NCBI GenBank assembly: GCA_015227615.1
Contig: JAALGZ010000047.1
Location: 1-64,000 of the forward strand
DNA length: 64,000 nt
Source of the DNA: Labyrinthula sp. Ha
Lineage: Eukaryota > Sar > Bigyra > Labyrinthulida > Labyrinthulaceae
Direction: 5' to 3'
The translations under genes were made by a program, and so were the position numbers. Every line of letters begins with the position of its first letter. The stretch's first letter is position 1. The notes below the pieces were generated by a model. That model was not told the DNA's origin. It did no database searches and worked only from the letters and a program-made list of their open reading frames with translations. This document shows positions 10,870-23,400 of the stretch, in pieces.

Positions 10870-11830
10870 ACCTTTTTTGATTTCGCGGCCACACCAGATG
10901 GTGTGTTGTTCTCCGAAACCGCATTTTCTTAAATTTAAGCGAACTTTTCGAAATATAGCTCTTTGTAATAATTTTTCTAAAATAATGCATAACTTTTCAA
11001 AAGAAGTTGAGTAAACGAGAAGATCATCCAGCCAGGCCAGTACACCATTCTCTTCTGTATTGAATAAATAGTCACCATCCTGATCAATAACTTCGTTTAT
11101 AATACGATCAAAGAAAAATGCTGGGGTGTTTGACCATCCCATGGGGGCACCGTTTAAGGTATAGGCGCTCCTTCTTGTGACGAGAGTAAATATTTCTCTA
11201 TGTTCTTTCTTTGTAGGCAGAAAGTCAAAACCTGAAAGTATGTCCAAAGTCGCGTAGAACTTAGTGTTCTTGATGGACATTAGTTGCCTTTCTAAGTTTG
11301 GCAAGTTTAAAGTAGTTGGTTGAGTTATTTGATTCAACTTAATCATATTCGCTACCATTCGGTAACGATTGAGAATATTGTCTTCTTTCCAACTTTCGCG
11401 TTGACTGTTCGTCATCGTAGCCCAATCACTAGGCTTAGTAATCTTTTTTGTGACAACAAAAACAGGATGGCCCCAGACTGGGTTCTTTGCTGGAGAAACA
11501 ATACCAGCCTGTCTTAGAGCTTCAAACTTGAGCTCCAGAAGCCTCTCCTCTTCTTTTGTCTGGTGATAACCATCGCTCCTTAGGATTGAGGAGCCTGGTT
11601 TAAGTTCCACTTCTATGGGAGTTAAATTAGACATCTGTGCATTAGATTGTCTTAGTCCCCATCCAGCACGATATTTTGTAAATAAGTCCTTTAAGAAGTT
11701 CTGTTGCTGTAAATTAAATGTAGATTCAGAGAGTTTAACATTTATCATATTATTTATTTCCTTATCCTCCTCCGCTATTTGAATATTACCCTCGCCGATG
11801 CCTATTTCGTTGAATTCTTCCGGCATGTTC
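10870..11830 (-). other. Reverse transcriptase region of the LTR element
   Basis: Typical Ty3/Gypsy RT landmarks are visible: a start with an IEVELKPG-like strand, PVWGHPVFVVTKK, YRMVANMIKLN, ATLDILSGFDFLP (the first catalytic Asp block), GAPMGWSNTPAFF, and an LDDLLVYS block as the second catalytic Asp pair. This is the clearest sign of retroelement identity. Confidence 0.9.
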
Positions 11831-12469
11831 TGTTGAACATTGGCTAGTAATACGGGAGTAACTTCGCTGTTATCAGGATATCTGTCTAATTTTTCAAAAT
11901 GAGCTGTTTCTAAGTCTTCAATGGGCTTTACTCTGAGCTCTCTAACTTCGAGAGTTCGAATATATGTTGCCCCTTCTTGAGATACAATAGTTGGAGCATC
12001 ATTATAAAATTGATGTGTGGGGGGTTTGATTAAATAAACTTAGAATAATCTTCTGTAAATCCTTCTCGATCTCATCATATTCCAGTTGTACATCTGTGTC
12101 TTGTTGATGTTTAATAATTGAATGATCTAAATTGTTTTTATGGAAAATAAAATATCTTAATACACTTGGCCTGAATATTTTGTGAAATTCTTCTGAAGTA
12201 AAAGCCTTTTCCTGAATAAAAATAACTGAATCTGCTAATTTATAACCACCGCTATAAAAAGTATTGAAAATATAGAATAAGAATTGAGTGTCTGCTTTGA
12301 TAATATAAAATGTAGAGTGTGAACCTGAATTTTTAAAGAATGATGTAATTTCCTGCTTGTTGAGTTGATTAATATAAATCTCCACTGTTGGTCCTTCCAA
12401 AGAGTTGTCTTGAATGCCGTGTAAAGAAGAGATTGGTTTAGAAACCCGGACTTTGTCTCCACCTTTATC

Positions 12470-12830
12470 CTATTCTTCCTTTTCTTTGCTATGATCAGCT
12501 TGTGCGAGGTCTAGCTTGATTCCAAAATAGTTTAAAGTTCTTTTCCCTATAATAACTTCATCCCAGTTGGGATCGTCTACAACGAAAAACTTCTGGACAC
12601 CTATTCTGAAGCTAGTTTCCCCCTGTTTGAGCATGGCCCTAGCATAGACCACCTTCTTCACTTGCTTCTTAGCTTTATCCGGGAACTGAACCTCCTTTAT
12701 GTATTGCGGGTCCTCCGTCTTTATGGTGTATTGTTCCAACGCTTGCAGACTACTGACGTTGTAGTCTGCTCCCGTATCCGCAATACCTTTTACGTTCGCA
12801 TATTGCTTGCTAGAGAGGTGAAAGAGCATA
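12470..12830 (-). other. Aspartic protease region of the LTR element
   Basis: A GIADTGADYNV motif carries the D-T/S-G catalytic signature of retropepsins, followed by a hydrophobic strand region ending in a GKRTL-like segment. It lies between the gag-like region and RT, as in Ty3/Gypsy elements. A further unassigned segment of about 130 residues lies at 12000-12400. Confidence 0.7.
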
Positions 12831-12889
12831 AGAGTGATAGGTGTGGCGCTGTTGCCTATTCTTCTAAGGACAATGCAACCGACGTTTCT

Positions 12890-14200
12890 TAGTTACTTGC
12901 GCTTCTTGTATTCTTCATTATGATAAGGTGGAAGATGTGATGTTTTAAGTCCAGTGTTTTGCTTCTGTTTGACGGCCTTTTCTCTTAAAACGAATCTTCT
13001 TTTTATCATTTTAGATCTTAACTTTAGTAGATCCAACTCCTTAACATCCAAAAGCATCTCGTCTACATTGAAATTGAACGCTTCTGGAACTTTTGATAAT
13101 ATTGTTTTTAAGATCTTCTTTCTGTTTCTATTCATCTGCTCTTTATTAAGGAACTTTAAAATCTTCATTGCCTCATCCATGAAAGTGTAAATCTGGTCTT
13201 CTGGAAGCATCTTCTTTGTCGGCCACTTTAATACAGTCTGAAGTAAAAATATGCTTCTAGAACGTTCAGCTTTATAATAATTCTGTAGATGTTTCTTGAG
13301 ATAATTCATAATTGAATGTGATTCTTTTATATTTACTCCTCTTTGTTGTAAGCTCTCAGTTACCCCGCTTGAGATCAAGCTCAGTATGTTCATTGGAACA
13401 TTAGGTAATGTAGTTTCCACTTCGTGAACAAAAGATTTGATTTCTTCGTATGTGAGTGAAGATAATTTCTTAGGAGGAGTTATATGAATCAGTGGGTATC
13501 CACGAGCTGTATGTCAAAATGCTGAACTCGGCGTGTTGTAGGGCTCAAAGTTATTCATATGGAACTTTCTGTCCACATAGGTACTTCCAGTGTCTGACCA
13601 GGGATCAATGCTGCTATCTGCAGATGTTTGTTCTTCATCCTTCTTTGACTTTTCTGTGTATTCAGGCTTTTTTGAAGATGCCTTTGATTTGTAACTTTTC
13701 GCTTTAGAAAGAGTTGTAACTTTTGATGCTTTGGAAGAACGCGATTTCTTTGTAAGGGTTGTGATCTGACTTTGTGTATCTTCATCTTGAGTTATTGAAC
13801 TTCTTGAAGTTAAACCTGATGTAGCTTTTGAATTGGCTACTGACCTTGTATCACCGGTTTCTTTAGCCTCTTTAAGCCTTTCCTCCACTTCAGTTATCTT
13901 AGCTAACTTCTCTGCGATATCTTTTTGAATTCTTTGCATCCTTTTCCTTTCTTTGATAATAGCTTTGATATTTTCGAGATCTGTAGGTCCATATTGTGCC
14001 GATCCGCCGCTGCTCCTTGAAGACTTTCTAGACGCTTTTGTGGGAGTTTTCTCTGGGGACGCAGTCTTTTGTGGAGATGTGCTTGGATTCTGGCTTTGAT
14101 CATCTTTTTCGATATTCTCTTGTGGATTACTCGGTTCCATTTGATCTTTCAAAGGTTCATTAGATGTTTTCTCTTTAGATTGAGGAGTCATCTTTACGTT
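12890..14200 (-). other. gag-like region of the LTR element
   Basis: The first internal region after the 5' LTR. It encodes a Ser/Thr/Lys/Glu-rich start (many SKASK- and TKKS-like runs) followed by a helical, Leu/Lys-rich part. Position and composition suggest the capsid precursor. I see no zinc knuckle. Sequence alone does not prove homology to gag. Confidence 0.5.
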
Positions 14201-14210
14201 ACTCGAGTAA

Positions 14211-14445
14211 TGTCTTTCCTGGTATACCTTTGACTCTTTCTTCAATCGTAGATATTGTGTGTTAACGGTTAAATATGACAGATATGAACGGTTAGAATAT
14301 AACAGAACCGATATAAGTAGTATATTACAAGGTAGCACACATGGGGTGTGCACATGTCCAATATAGCAACTATACACGTAGGTGTGTACCGACTTCTATG
14401 TCAACGAATATATCGCTGGAACGACTATCACGTCCTTTGAGGACA
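14211..14445 (-). repeat. 5' LTR of the element
   Basis: Direct repeat of 235 bp, nearly identical to 6466-6701, with TG...CA ends. It holds the promoter side for the element, which is transcribed leftwards. A GTGTGCACAT-like motif and an AACGG-rich stretch inside may be regulatory, but this is a guess. Confidence 0.93.
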
Positions 14446-14449
14446 AACG
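14446..14449. repeat. Target-site duplication, right copy
   Basis: AACG directly beside the outer LTR end, matching 6462-6465. Confidence 0.6.
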
Positions 14450-17400
14450 CAAAGAATTTTGCATCTTCTTGGCGTTGTTTTGCACCAACATACAAGAGTC
14501 ATATAGGTTCGTGAATGGCTCTTGTCAGCGTGAAACGTCTTCTCTGCTTGTGATATTAAGGTAATGAAAATTACCAGTAAGCAACCTAAAAAGATTGAAA
14601 GAACAAAACCTTTGAACATATTCTTATCTTTCCCCAAGGAGAATTTCGAAAAAAAAAACAGTTAAAACCAAATCGAGGGTATACGCTTAGGTTAGAAGTG
14701 CCCGTGATAATGGTATTAATGGCAATAAAGGGCAACTAGTTTTTAGTATAAATGATTGCTTTAAATTCTGTGCTGCTCGTAGATGATTTTAAGATAGATT
14801 TGTTCATTAGCTGATTATTTTCTAATGAGCCAACATCATCTTCGATTCTTCGACTTCTCATAGAACCGACATCTTGTTTCATAAATATTAAGCAGCTTTA
14901 TATTATGTTCTGTTTCCTGAAAAAGTTGGAATATCTCTTTTTATATATCTTGAAATTTGATAAAGGTTAGAATTAGCCCATATGGTCATAGATCCTGAAA
15001 AAACAAATGCGTGCTTAAAAAGAGCACCCAATCAAAAAAAAATGCCAATTCACCTAATGAATATATTCCAACCAGCCATGAAATACTTCCCAGTATTTTT
15101 AAAGAACGAAGGATGAGCGAATTAGCTCAAACCTATTTTTCAGAAAAGGTTCCAATACCATTATTATGTGAAACTCATTTCCAGTTCTCATCAACATGAA
15201 CATAACTATAGAAAGGCTAAGTAAAGTTTCATCCTAAAAAAAAATGATGATTTCGTGGATTTCACCAAATGAACTATGCGATGAAAGGATAGCGAAGAAG
15301 TGGTAAATGCACACCATGGTTTATCATTGAGCAAGTACCTGGTTTTTAGTACTTTTTGGAAAAAGCTTTTGTTCGTGGCTTCTGTCCTGTGTATTCAAGC
15401 TCTGTATAGTGTTCTTAGCTACATTGATACCAATTATACCTAGATTGAAGAGATAATATGCTTATTGGGATGTATGCAGCCCTAAATTTGTTGAGAATGT
15501 GAGAGATTCTTGTTAGTGCTGTTGTATGCCTACTCTTTGTATTGCAAAAGATGAAGTGTGGGATGGACTTTTATGTTATATCTGTAGACTGAACTTTTTT
15601 CTCGTTTGGAAAAGAAAGTTTTTTCTAAGGAAGAGATGTAATTATGAATCATATGTAACCGTGGTGGATGTGTTTCAAAACACGGTAGAGGATACAAATG
15701 AAGAATATAAAAATAGGCAAGCAAAAGGCTGGTATGATTTAATGTTCTGTGCCATATGACTTATTCTTAACCAATTAATAGGAAGTATTTTTCTTATATT
15801 TTTCTTGATTCTTGCTTAGTTAGCTACATACCCTCTAGTAAAATATTCTACTTCCCTCCTCAAAAATTTTAGGATATATATATTTCTTTGACGGTTGATA
15901 TAATAATCTAAGTTACGCTAAATTAAAACATTTGATTCAACTCATAAAATACCTTCGACGTACATTTTGTAATGAAAGATACCAATATAGAAAACCGTAA
16001 AGACTGTCCTGTAATGTAAATTGCTAGAAAAAATGAAAAGATACTGCAAGAAAGAAGCATAACAAAGCACAGCTGAAATGAAGTAAAAAAAACTCCTTTT
16101 CAAGTTTTGAAGGTAGTCAGCAACACAAAGTTCCATTATTGTAGTTCCTCAAATAGAATGTTAACACTGATCAACAAACCAATTGTTCCCAAACTTAGAA
16201 AATATCTCTCTCACCGACCAGTTAATTGAGTCACAACAGACTCTACCCCAATAAAAATCTCCAAGTACAGGTTGAAGAGCGGGAGCACCAAGAATGTGTA
16301 TGAAGGTGTTCATGTACAGAAACGATAGCAACAGCTACTCATTAAGCTTCTCCGTGTATTTGAGCTAATTAACCCTTAGTTAAACCATTTCTCCTAAGTT
16401 ACAAGAGACTAAGACAGGTCTTATAGATACATCAGTATCAATACTCTCAGTTAAACGAGCTGTTTCAATTTTATTATCAGAGCCGTTAAGTGTTACTTCT
16501 TAGTACTCAAAACGTAAATATAAAGCAAAGGATTTACCGTTGGTAACTTGGCTAGAAACTTAACTATTTTAAGCTTATCATCAGTTGCCTATATAAGATT
16601 GCAATAATTCTTTATTTACTACAGACACTTTGAAAGTTAATGCTCCCCAAGACAATGAGAATGATATGAAAAGGCAATTCTGTCCTTTGAACAAAGTAGT
16701 TTCAATCTACATAGAACCATATGTCACCAATAGTGTAATAGCTTGTGGAATTATGCTAATGAGATCTGGGTCTAAGGAGGTCTGATTTAAATTTAATTCT
16801 TCTGAAATCTTATGATAAGATATTTTCTGCGCTGTTGCTGGAATAAAATATACAGGAATATACTGTAATAACGATACATACTAACACGAAATAGGTCACG
16901 CATAGAAATGAACTTAATTGTACTAGTTTTTGTTCTTATTTTGTATTCTCGGTTCTGTACTTATGAATAAGCTGGTTTGCTTATATACCCCTTAATCCTT
17001 CTTAAACAGTACAATCAACAAAAACACAGTGCATCTATTGAAACAAGCTTCTCTTCATTAATAATGGTATCTGAAGGTAAAATCAAAGATTCTTGGTTTA
17101 CTTTTATTTATACCAGTTTTTACTATAATATATTGTTTGTTGAGAACGAGTGCATAACTATGGTATATACCTTCATTTCCACAACAGCGTGCATTGTTTA
17201 AGAACTTTCTATTTCTAACTCCTAGATAATACCATCATGTTTTGCTATCCTAAACCAAGTAGAATTTTTGTTTTCAATTAGACTTGGATATTGTTAGAAT
17301 ACCTCTTCCCAATTGCACACCGCTGTTTTTCTTAAGTTTTAAATTTGACTGGGGACTGACGCGCCTGTTTTAACTTAAATGAATTAAAATGTATGACATA

Positions 17401-18720
17401 TGCTAAATCCTTGGTGTAAGATTTCATGCCAAATTAGTTCCTTCCTTATAACATATGTTGTTTCTTAGGTTTCTACCTCAAAACTTAAAATGTATGTCTA
17501 GAGAAGATCGAATCAACATTTCATAGCTAGTGGGAAAATTACCACTCTTAGCTCCTCAACTATACTACCAGTAGAACAAGAGTCCAGATTGCCAAATGTA
17601 TTGCGGTCCAAGTATATCTCCCGAAGTCCCAACTAGCATGCTTATGAATCATGTCCACTTTGGAATTATTTTATAGAGTAGCGCTAGTGACATAGTGTCT
17701 CGAATATAATTCTAAAAAATCTGTGTCCGGATGTTACTAGGATATCATGGGTCAGTATTCCCCTTTACCTTTTCCCATATTTCTTACTTTATCGAAAATA
17801 ATTGCACTGTTGTTTCTTGAATCTATGCTACATTCATCTTAGCAGGAATTGAGTAAATAGGAGTAGAGAAATATTATTTTGCTGGAAATATGAAGATAGT
17901 TGAGTACAATGTTGGTATTTAGTTTGACTCAGTTGGCATAACAGGAAAAAAGCATAGTGGATTCGAAGGGAATAAGCTGCATGAAGGAAAATGTGTATGA
18001 TTCGGTATCGGTCAAATAAATTTATGATTTAATAATTTGAAATCAACAAGAGTACTCAAAGCTGCGACAGGTGAACTTTTGACTAAATATAAGATAATAA
18101 TAAACTGTATGATAGTTAGTGAATACTGAAGAGTAAAACCTACCTATCTAAGAACAAAAACGTTATTACTACAAAAAAGTATAAAATTTGTTTAAATATA
18201 TTAAATATACTTGTGCTATAATAGCAAATTCCTCAATACATTATTATTTCTTGTGGGATAACTCACCCTCTTACCCTTGACTCATTATTGTGGTCATGAA
18301 AATTATGTTGTTACACACATTCAAATTCATTCAAGAATTTGAAATTATGTATAATCTTACACGTTTCATATAAAAACTGAGTGAATAAATAGCAAGAACC
18401 CAAAGCAACAATATGATTTTAAGTGTAACCCATGACTTCAATAAAAACAGAGAAACTACCCTGATTCTGTCCGAGCAACTACTTAGTTTGCAGTTGTATC
18501 ATAAGGAAAGGCGATTACATGATCGTTTCTTAGATTATAAAAACTATACAGGAAATTAATAGTCCATAATTTAGTTTCTTTTTTCAAGTAGTAGTAATAG
18601 CCGTGTGCTTTGATTTCGCCTGGGATTGTTTAGTTTGCAGCAGCAACCATACGCTCAATGCTATACACAGTACAAAATTAAGAATTTTCATTTAATTATA
18701 AGAGAAAAGGTTCCAAGCAA
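14450..18720. other. Gene-poor spacer
   Basis: I see no supported gene. Open frames such as 15011-15199 and 15526-15759 are short and lack recognisable domains. Some 20-60 codon stretches look protein-like (for example around 14980-15200 on the plus strand), but none could be joined into a gene. Confidence 0.5.
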
Positions 18721-18726
18721 AGTTTA

Positions 18727-18758
18727 TTATATATATATATACATATATATATAAATAT
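18727..18758. repeat. (TA)n-rich microsatellite upstream of PSMB2
   Basis: A run of alternating TA, interrupted once by ACA, about 170 bp before the proteasome start codon. It could be a promoter-region low-complexity tract; no function is claimed. Confidence 0.8.
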
Positions 18759-18924
18759 TATTTTCGTTTTGTTTGTACTCTCAATATCTTGGTTCTGGCA
18801 CAGTTTTCCTTTCCCCAAAAATTTCTCTGTAGATCAAAAGCAGAATAGAGAACACAGTGGTACATTACCCCACATTAAAAAGAACAAAAAATCTATTCGA
18901 AACTAGAGAGAACAAACAAGAGCG

Positions 18925-19533
18925 ATGGATGTCACCTTAGGAATTGCAGGCAGAGATTTTGTTGTGTTGGCAGCAGATATGTTGGCGGGGAGATCAATCC
19001 TCAATTACAAGCACGATGAAGAAAAAACTGTTCAAATAGATACGCATCAAGTTCTGGCTGTTTCCGGCGATCAAAGTTCTCGAGTTCAATTCTCAGACTA
19101 CATATCACGAAACTTGGCCCTTATGAAGCTTAGAAACGGTAGGAGTCTATCAAACCATGCAGCCGCAAACTTTATCCGGTCTGAAGTAGCAGAGGCCTTA
19201 AGAAGTAGAGGAGCTTTTCAAGCGAATTGCCTTTTTGGAAGCTTTGACGAAAGGGAAGGACCTGGCCTGTACTTCATGGATTATCTGGGAACGATGAAAA
19301 AAGTTCCATATACAGCTCAAGGATACGCACAGTACTTCAGTCTTGGAATCTTTGATGAGAACTATAAGGAAGACATGACGGAAAAGGATGCAGTGGATCT
19401 AATTAAAACATGTATTGACCAGTTGGCCGTAAGATTTTTAATCAATATGCCAAAATTTAAGATTACTATCCTTAATGAAGCTGGTATTGTACAGGAAGTT
19501 TATAACTCTACATTTAAGGAGGTTAATAAATAA
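18925..19533 (+). CDS. PSMB2: 20S proteasome beta-4 subunit (PSMB2/PRE1 type)
   Basis: 202 aa, matching the family's usual length. It forms part of the beta ring of the 20S core. The start MDVTLGIAGRDFVVLAADML, with no cleavable propeptide and no N-terminal catalytic Thr, fits the non-catalytic beta-4 subunit. Landmarks include LAVSGDQSSR, FGSFDEREGPGLYFMDYLGT and LGIFDENY. The gene seems to be intronless. HemD follows on the same strand after 48 bp, so the two may share a compact expression unit, though no functional link is known. Confidence 0.93.
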   Translation: MDVTLGIAGRDFVVLAADMLAGRSILNYKHDEEKTVQIDTHQVLAVSGDQSSRVQFSDYISRNLALMKLRNGRSLSNHAAANFIRSEVAEALRSRGAFQANCLFGSFDEREGPGLYFMDYLGTMKKVPYTAQGYAQYFSLGIFDENYKEDMTEKDAVDLIKTCIDQLAVRFLINMPKFKITILNEAGIVQEVYNSTFKEVNK

Positions 19534-19581
19534 GCCTTTTGTTCTACTAGATTCGAACATAATAATTTCTGCCTATGTAGT

Positions 19582-20364
19582 ATGAATAAAATATTTTGGG
19601 CAATGAAGACTATTCTATTTAAAGAAGAGAAAGAAAACGATGAATATAGAAAAAAGCTCGAAAATAAAGGACATAAGCCAATATTTAGCAAAATACTGCA
19701 CTTTGAACATATAGAGGAAGCGCATAGTAAGTTATCAGAAGTTTTAGTAGCTAAGCAAAGTGTGAAGTTACTGATAACAAGCCCGAGGGGTTCAGATTTC
19801 CTCAATAAGTTCATTGAGAACATTGAAGAAAGTCAAAAGGAAATTATGACGGTTTTTTGTTTAAGCAATGAAACACAAAGATGTTTATCAGGTCGAGTTG
19901 AAATACTCCATGGAAAATCTAAGAATGCGGCGGAACTTGCCCGGTTCTGCCTAGAATTTTCTTCCGTGACAGATCACTCTGCAACAAATTATGTATTTTT
20001 ATGCGGCACTGAACATAGAAATACTCTTCCTACTATATTCGCCCAAGAAGGAGTTTCATTGATAAAAATTCCTTGCTATAGATCTGTGCCAAAACTTGAA
20101 CCTAATGTGCTGACATCTTTGCTTCATCCTGGGCCGAGAGTTTGGATTTTCTTTAGCCCTGTAGGAGCTAAATTTGTATTGAAACAATTATTGGATAAAG
20201 AAGGATGTATTCCTGATGGGATTATTTTTGGAGCAATAGGTGAAACGACAGCAGCTGAAATTAACCAGTTCTTATCATCACAAGGTATATTTCCTCCAGA
20301 GATACTCATCGCAGAAAAACCTAATCCCGAGGGTGTTGTTCAGGCTTTACAATCTGCAGAATAA
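19582..20364 (+). CDS. hemD: Uroporphyrinogen-III synthase
   Basis: 260 aa, near the family's usual size. The enzyme closes hydroxymethylbilane with inversion of ring D to uroporphyrinogen III, a step of heme and chlorophyll synthesis. The two-lobe fold is seen by its late landmarks: WIFFSPVGAKF, a strand with IIFGAIGETTAAEI, and AEKPNPEGVVQAL near the C-terminus. The first ATG (19582) would add seven residues before MKTILFKE, which resembles the usual start, so the real start may be at 19603. No plastid transit peptide is obvious, so the location is undecided. It is convergent with the Roco gene at 20474-23989. Confidence 0.88.
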   Translation: MNKIFWAMKTILFKEEKENDEYRKKLENKGHKPIFSKILHFEHIEEAHSKLSEVLVAKQSVKLLITSPRGSDFLNKFIENIEESQKEIMTVFCLSNETQRCLSGRVEILHGKSKNAAELARFCLEFSSVTDHSATNYVFLCGTEHRNTLPTIFAQEGVSLIKIPCYRSVPKLEPNVLTSLLHPGPRVWIFFSPVGAKFVLKQLLDKEGCIPDGIIFGAIGETTAAEINQFLSSQGIFPPEILIAEKPNPEGVVQALQSAE

Positions 20365-20473
20365 TTACTTCATATATTTAAAGCTTAAACTTTTCTATGT
20401 TTCAAGAAAACTTAAAAGTAGCTTAAACCTAAAACGAGACTAATTCCCAAAATGAGTACAACATGGAAAAAAC

Positions 20474-23400
20474 CTAGAAGTCCATAAAGTTATCCAAGAA
20501 ACTCTCTAACTGAAGAGTTCCTTCTACTTTTTCTTCTACTTCCTCTGGTTCCTCAGGCTCAAACCATGGCTTCAATAAAATCTTTTCAGCTTCTGCCTTG
20601 GTGAATGACGACTGCACAATTTCCAAATCTACGTTCTTTAGCTTAATATAGCCTTCTTCCAAATTATCCAACTTTCTTTGACCACGGTCCGTGTAACTAA
20701 AGTTGTAAATTATATCTTCAACTGCAGACCCTTTTCCTTGTAGGACATGCTTAAAGCTCATCTCCCAAGTCAATCCAGATCCAAGCAACTCAATGTTTAA
20801 CTTGGCAAGAATTGAGGTAATTGCCCTTAAGCACAAAGGCGCAGTCGTCGGATCTTCAACGTAAAACCAAATTTCCTCGTCTCTTTGTTCCAAGTTTATA
20901 ATCATACCTTCTGTCATTACAATCCTTGCATAGAGACTATACAACTCTGGTTCTTTGATATAGTCAGAGGACAAAGTTGTATTTGCTGAGCTAGAGTATG
21001 AAACGCAAAAACAGACAAGTCTCTGAAACAATCCTGTGGGAAGAAATGGTGTTTTCGCTTGGGTTGAGTTGCTAAATCTGAGTACGCAGTAGTTGAACTC
21101 CTTTCCATTATCAATCTCCTTGTCTCTAACATTTATTTGTTTTATAATATTCTTTCCTGTCTTCCGTGCTTCCTTATCCTGTTGTTTCCTGGCCTCCTCC
21201 ACGCTTCTCTCGTCTTTAGACATCTTACTGACCTGTATCTCCCTCTTTCTCTTTTTCTCCATTTCTTCCTCTAGTTGTTTTTCCGTCTTTTGTTTAGCAA
21301 TTAACTTTGCCTTCTTCTTCTTCAAATATCCTTCCAAAGTTAACTCTGCATTATCTTTTTCATATTTGGAAACTAGTAAACTTGGAACCAGATATCTCTT
21401 GTCATCACTTTTATTAAAATTGTAATCACTTAACAATATCATTCTCTTCATCATATCGAGAAAAAATGTAGTATGCTCTTTAAACGCTTCGTCCTTCCAT
21501 AGAAACAATAATAGATCCTTTGTAGCAATGGCTTTGTCATAGAGCATATGGAACTCCTCAGTCAAACCTGCCTTGTTCAATTCACCTTTAAGCTGGTCAG
21601 AAAAATGAAGTTCTTTATCTCTGATAATACAGCACAATCCATCAATTAGCCATTGCGGATTAAGCACTACCAACTGAGACAACTCCAGAGTACCTGTTAA
21701 TCGGACTAGTACACCAAGCTCATGGAACAACTCAAGCATATCGTCAATTTCCTCTGTCTGGTGTAAATTTACTTTTCTGGCTACTTGGATTACAGTATCT
21801 AGATTAAGCCAATCGGGCATTAACGCTGCATTATCACCTCCGGAACCCCCATTTGCAGCATGTTTCGAAGGTTTCTTCATTCTTAAAGCCATCATAGTCT
21901 CCAAACAGAAGATCCACTTAAGTGAGATTTCCTGCGTTACAAACTCCTGATTTCTAGTAATTCTCTCAATATCATTTCGAAGTTCATCAATACCAATTCC
22001 CTGTTGATTATCCACAGGATAGAAAAACAGGTTTGAGTAAGACATAACTGTAGGATATTTTCTACGAAAGTCAAAATACTTTTCCTCAGTAAAGTATTCA
22101 TTGAGAACGTCAAGGATTTTCTTGTCGTGGTCAAAAGCATCGAAATGCGTTCCAACAAGAACTATTGGCGCACTTGACGCATGCATTGACACAGAACTAA
22201 ACCAAAATTTCATGTACGCTTCACATACCTTGGGTTTTAGTAGAACTTCACTTAGATCTACACAAAGAACATACACACCATATTTAGTTAGAAATAAGTG
22301 ATGTAGGGTGTAAAAAACTTCCTGTCCTCCAAAATCGCAGAGCGAAAAGGATATACAATCTTTCTTGATCTCTGAAGTCATTGTAAGGTTGTTATGAAAG
22401 TCCATGCCATCCTTCCAATTCATCTCTCTTCGCTTGGTAACAAACATATCATCCAGATCTGGCGCAGGTTGATTACCTGTTGTCCCAAAGAAGTTTTCAC
22501 GCATCTCTTGACGCATTTGTTCCTCCTCATTACGCCTTCGACGGTCTTCATCTAACAGCGGATCATACCTAAGCTCATTAAGCTGGTAGATCTCTCTGAT
22601 CAGCTGCAGACACCTTTGCTTTCCAAGCAAATCTACTTTTACATTATTTAGCCTCAGCTCTCGAATGCCAACATTTCCTTGATCACGAGTTCTACCAATC
22701 AACAGCTGATTAACAACATCCTGAAGATGGTTTTCGGCCGCTCTCTTTTGTCTCTTTAGTTCTTCCTTACTCCTCTCTCTGTGCTGTCTATCCAGCTCCA
22801 TCTCATGCAACTTGAGAGCATTTGCTTTCCTCTTATCCCTTGCAGCTGCCTCTTTTAATCTCCTCAACAACTCCTCATCAACTACGGTAGGTCCATTCCT
22901 CACCCTATCCTCCCGACGTTTGTTCTGATTAAACTTCTTCAACATGTCGTCTCTCTCCTGGATCAACTTATTCTGTAAATATGAACTGGCAGCAGACTCT
23001 TGTGCCATTCCCTGCCCCAAATACTCTGCATCAGCAGGTCCTAATGTAAGCCACTTACTTTCTGATGTAGTCGTGGTCTGGATCTGTGTATACGAGGCTC
23101 CAATCGTACTCTCCTCCTTGGAATCAAAAGGAAGTCCCAGCACACTCTTCACAGTAGAAGTTTTCCCAGCTCGCCCCTGACCTACAAACATTAGCTTGGA
23201 TTTATTCCACTTGCCAGTAACATCACCCTTCATCTGCTTCAGCATGTTCTCCTTGTAACTCAAAATGTTTCTTTGCAACTTATCCTGCAGTTCAGCCAAT
23301 TTTTGCCTTTGATTACTTCCAGATCCACGACCTGTACTATATGTTAGTTTCCGAAGAGACACATTATGCTTAACTCTGGACAAAAAGTTTCTTTCATCAA

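Larger units (their letters stand above)
6466..14445 (-). mobile_element. Young Ty3/Gypsy chromovirus-type LTR retrotransposon carrying an MT-A70 methyltransferase
   Basis: A complete-length element of about 8.0 kb on the minus strand. Two direct LTRs (235 and 236 bp) bear TG...CA ends and differ by one substitution and one single-base length change, so the insertion is recent. A 4-bp flanking duplication (AACG) is visible. Internal parts in order are a gag-like region, aspartic protease, reverse transcriptase, RNase H, integrase, chromodomain, and then an unusual extension with a Myb/SANT-like segment and an MT-A70 domain. The order RT-RNase H-IN with a chromodomain after IN places it in the Ty3/Gypsy chromovirus group. 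A polypurine stretch abuts the 3' LTR. The 3' half is one long open frame; the 5' half is spread over several frames, with roughly half a dozen breaks, some of which could be natural for the family. Confidence 0.93.

Noticed and set aside
13492-14377. Several alternative frames over the gag-like region
   Set aside because: They are shadows in Ser/Lys-rich sequence; some extend into the LTR.
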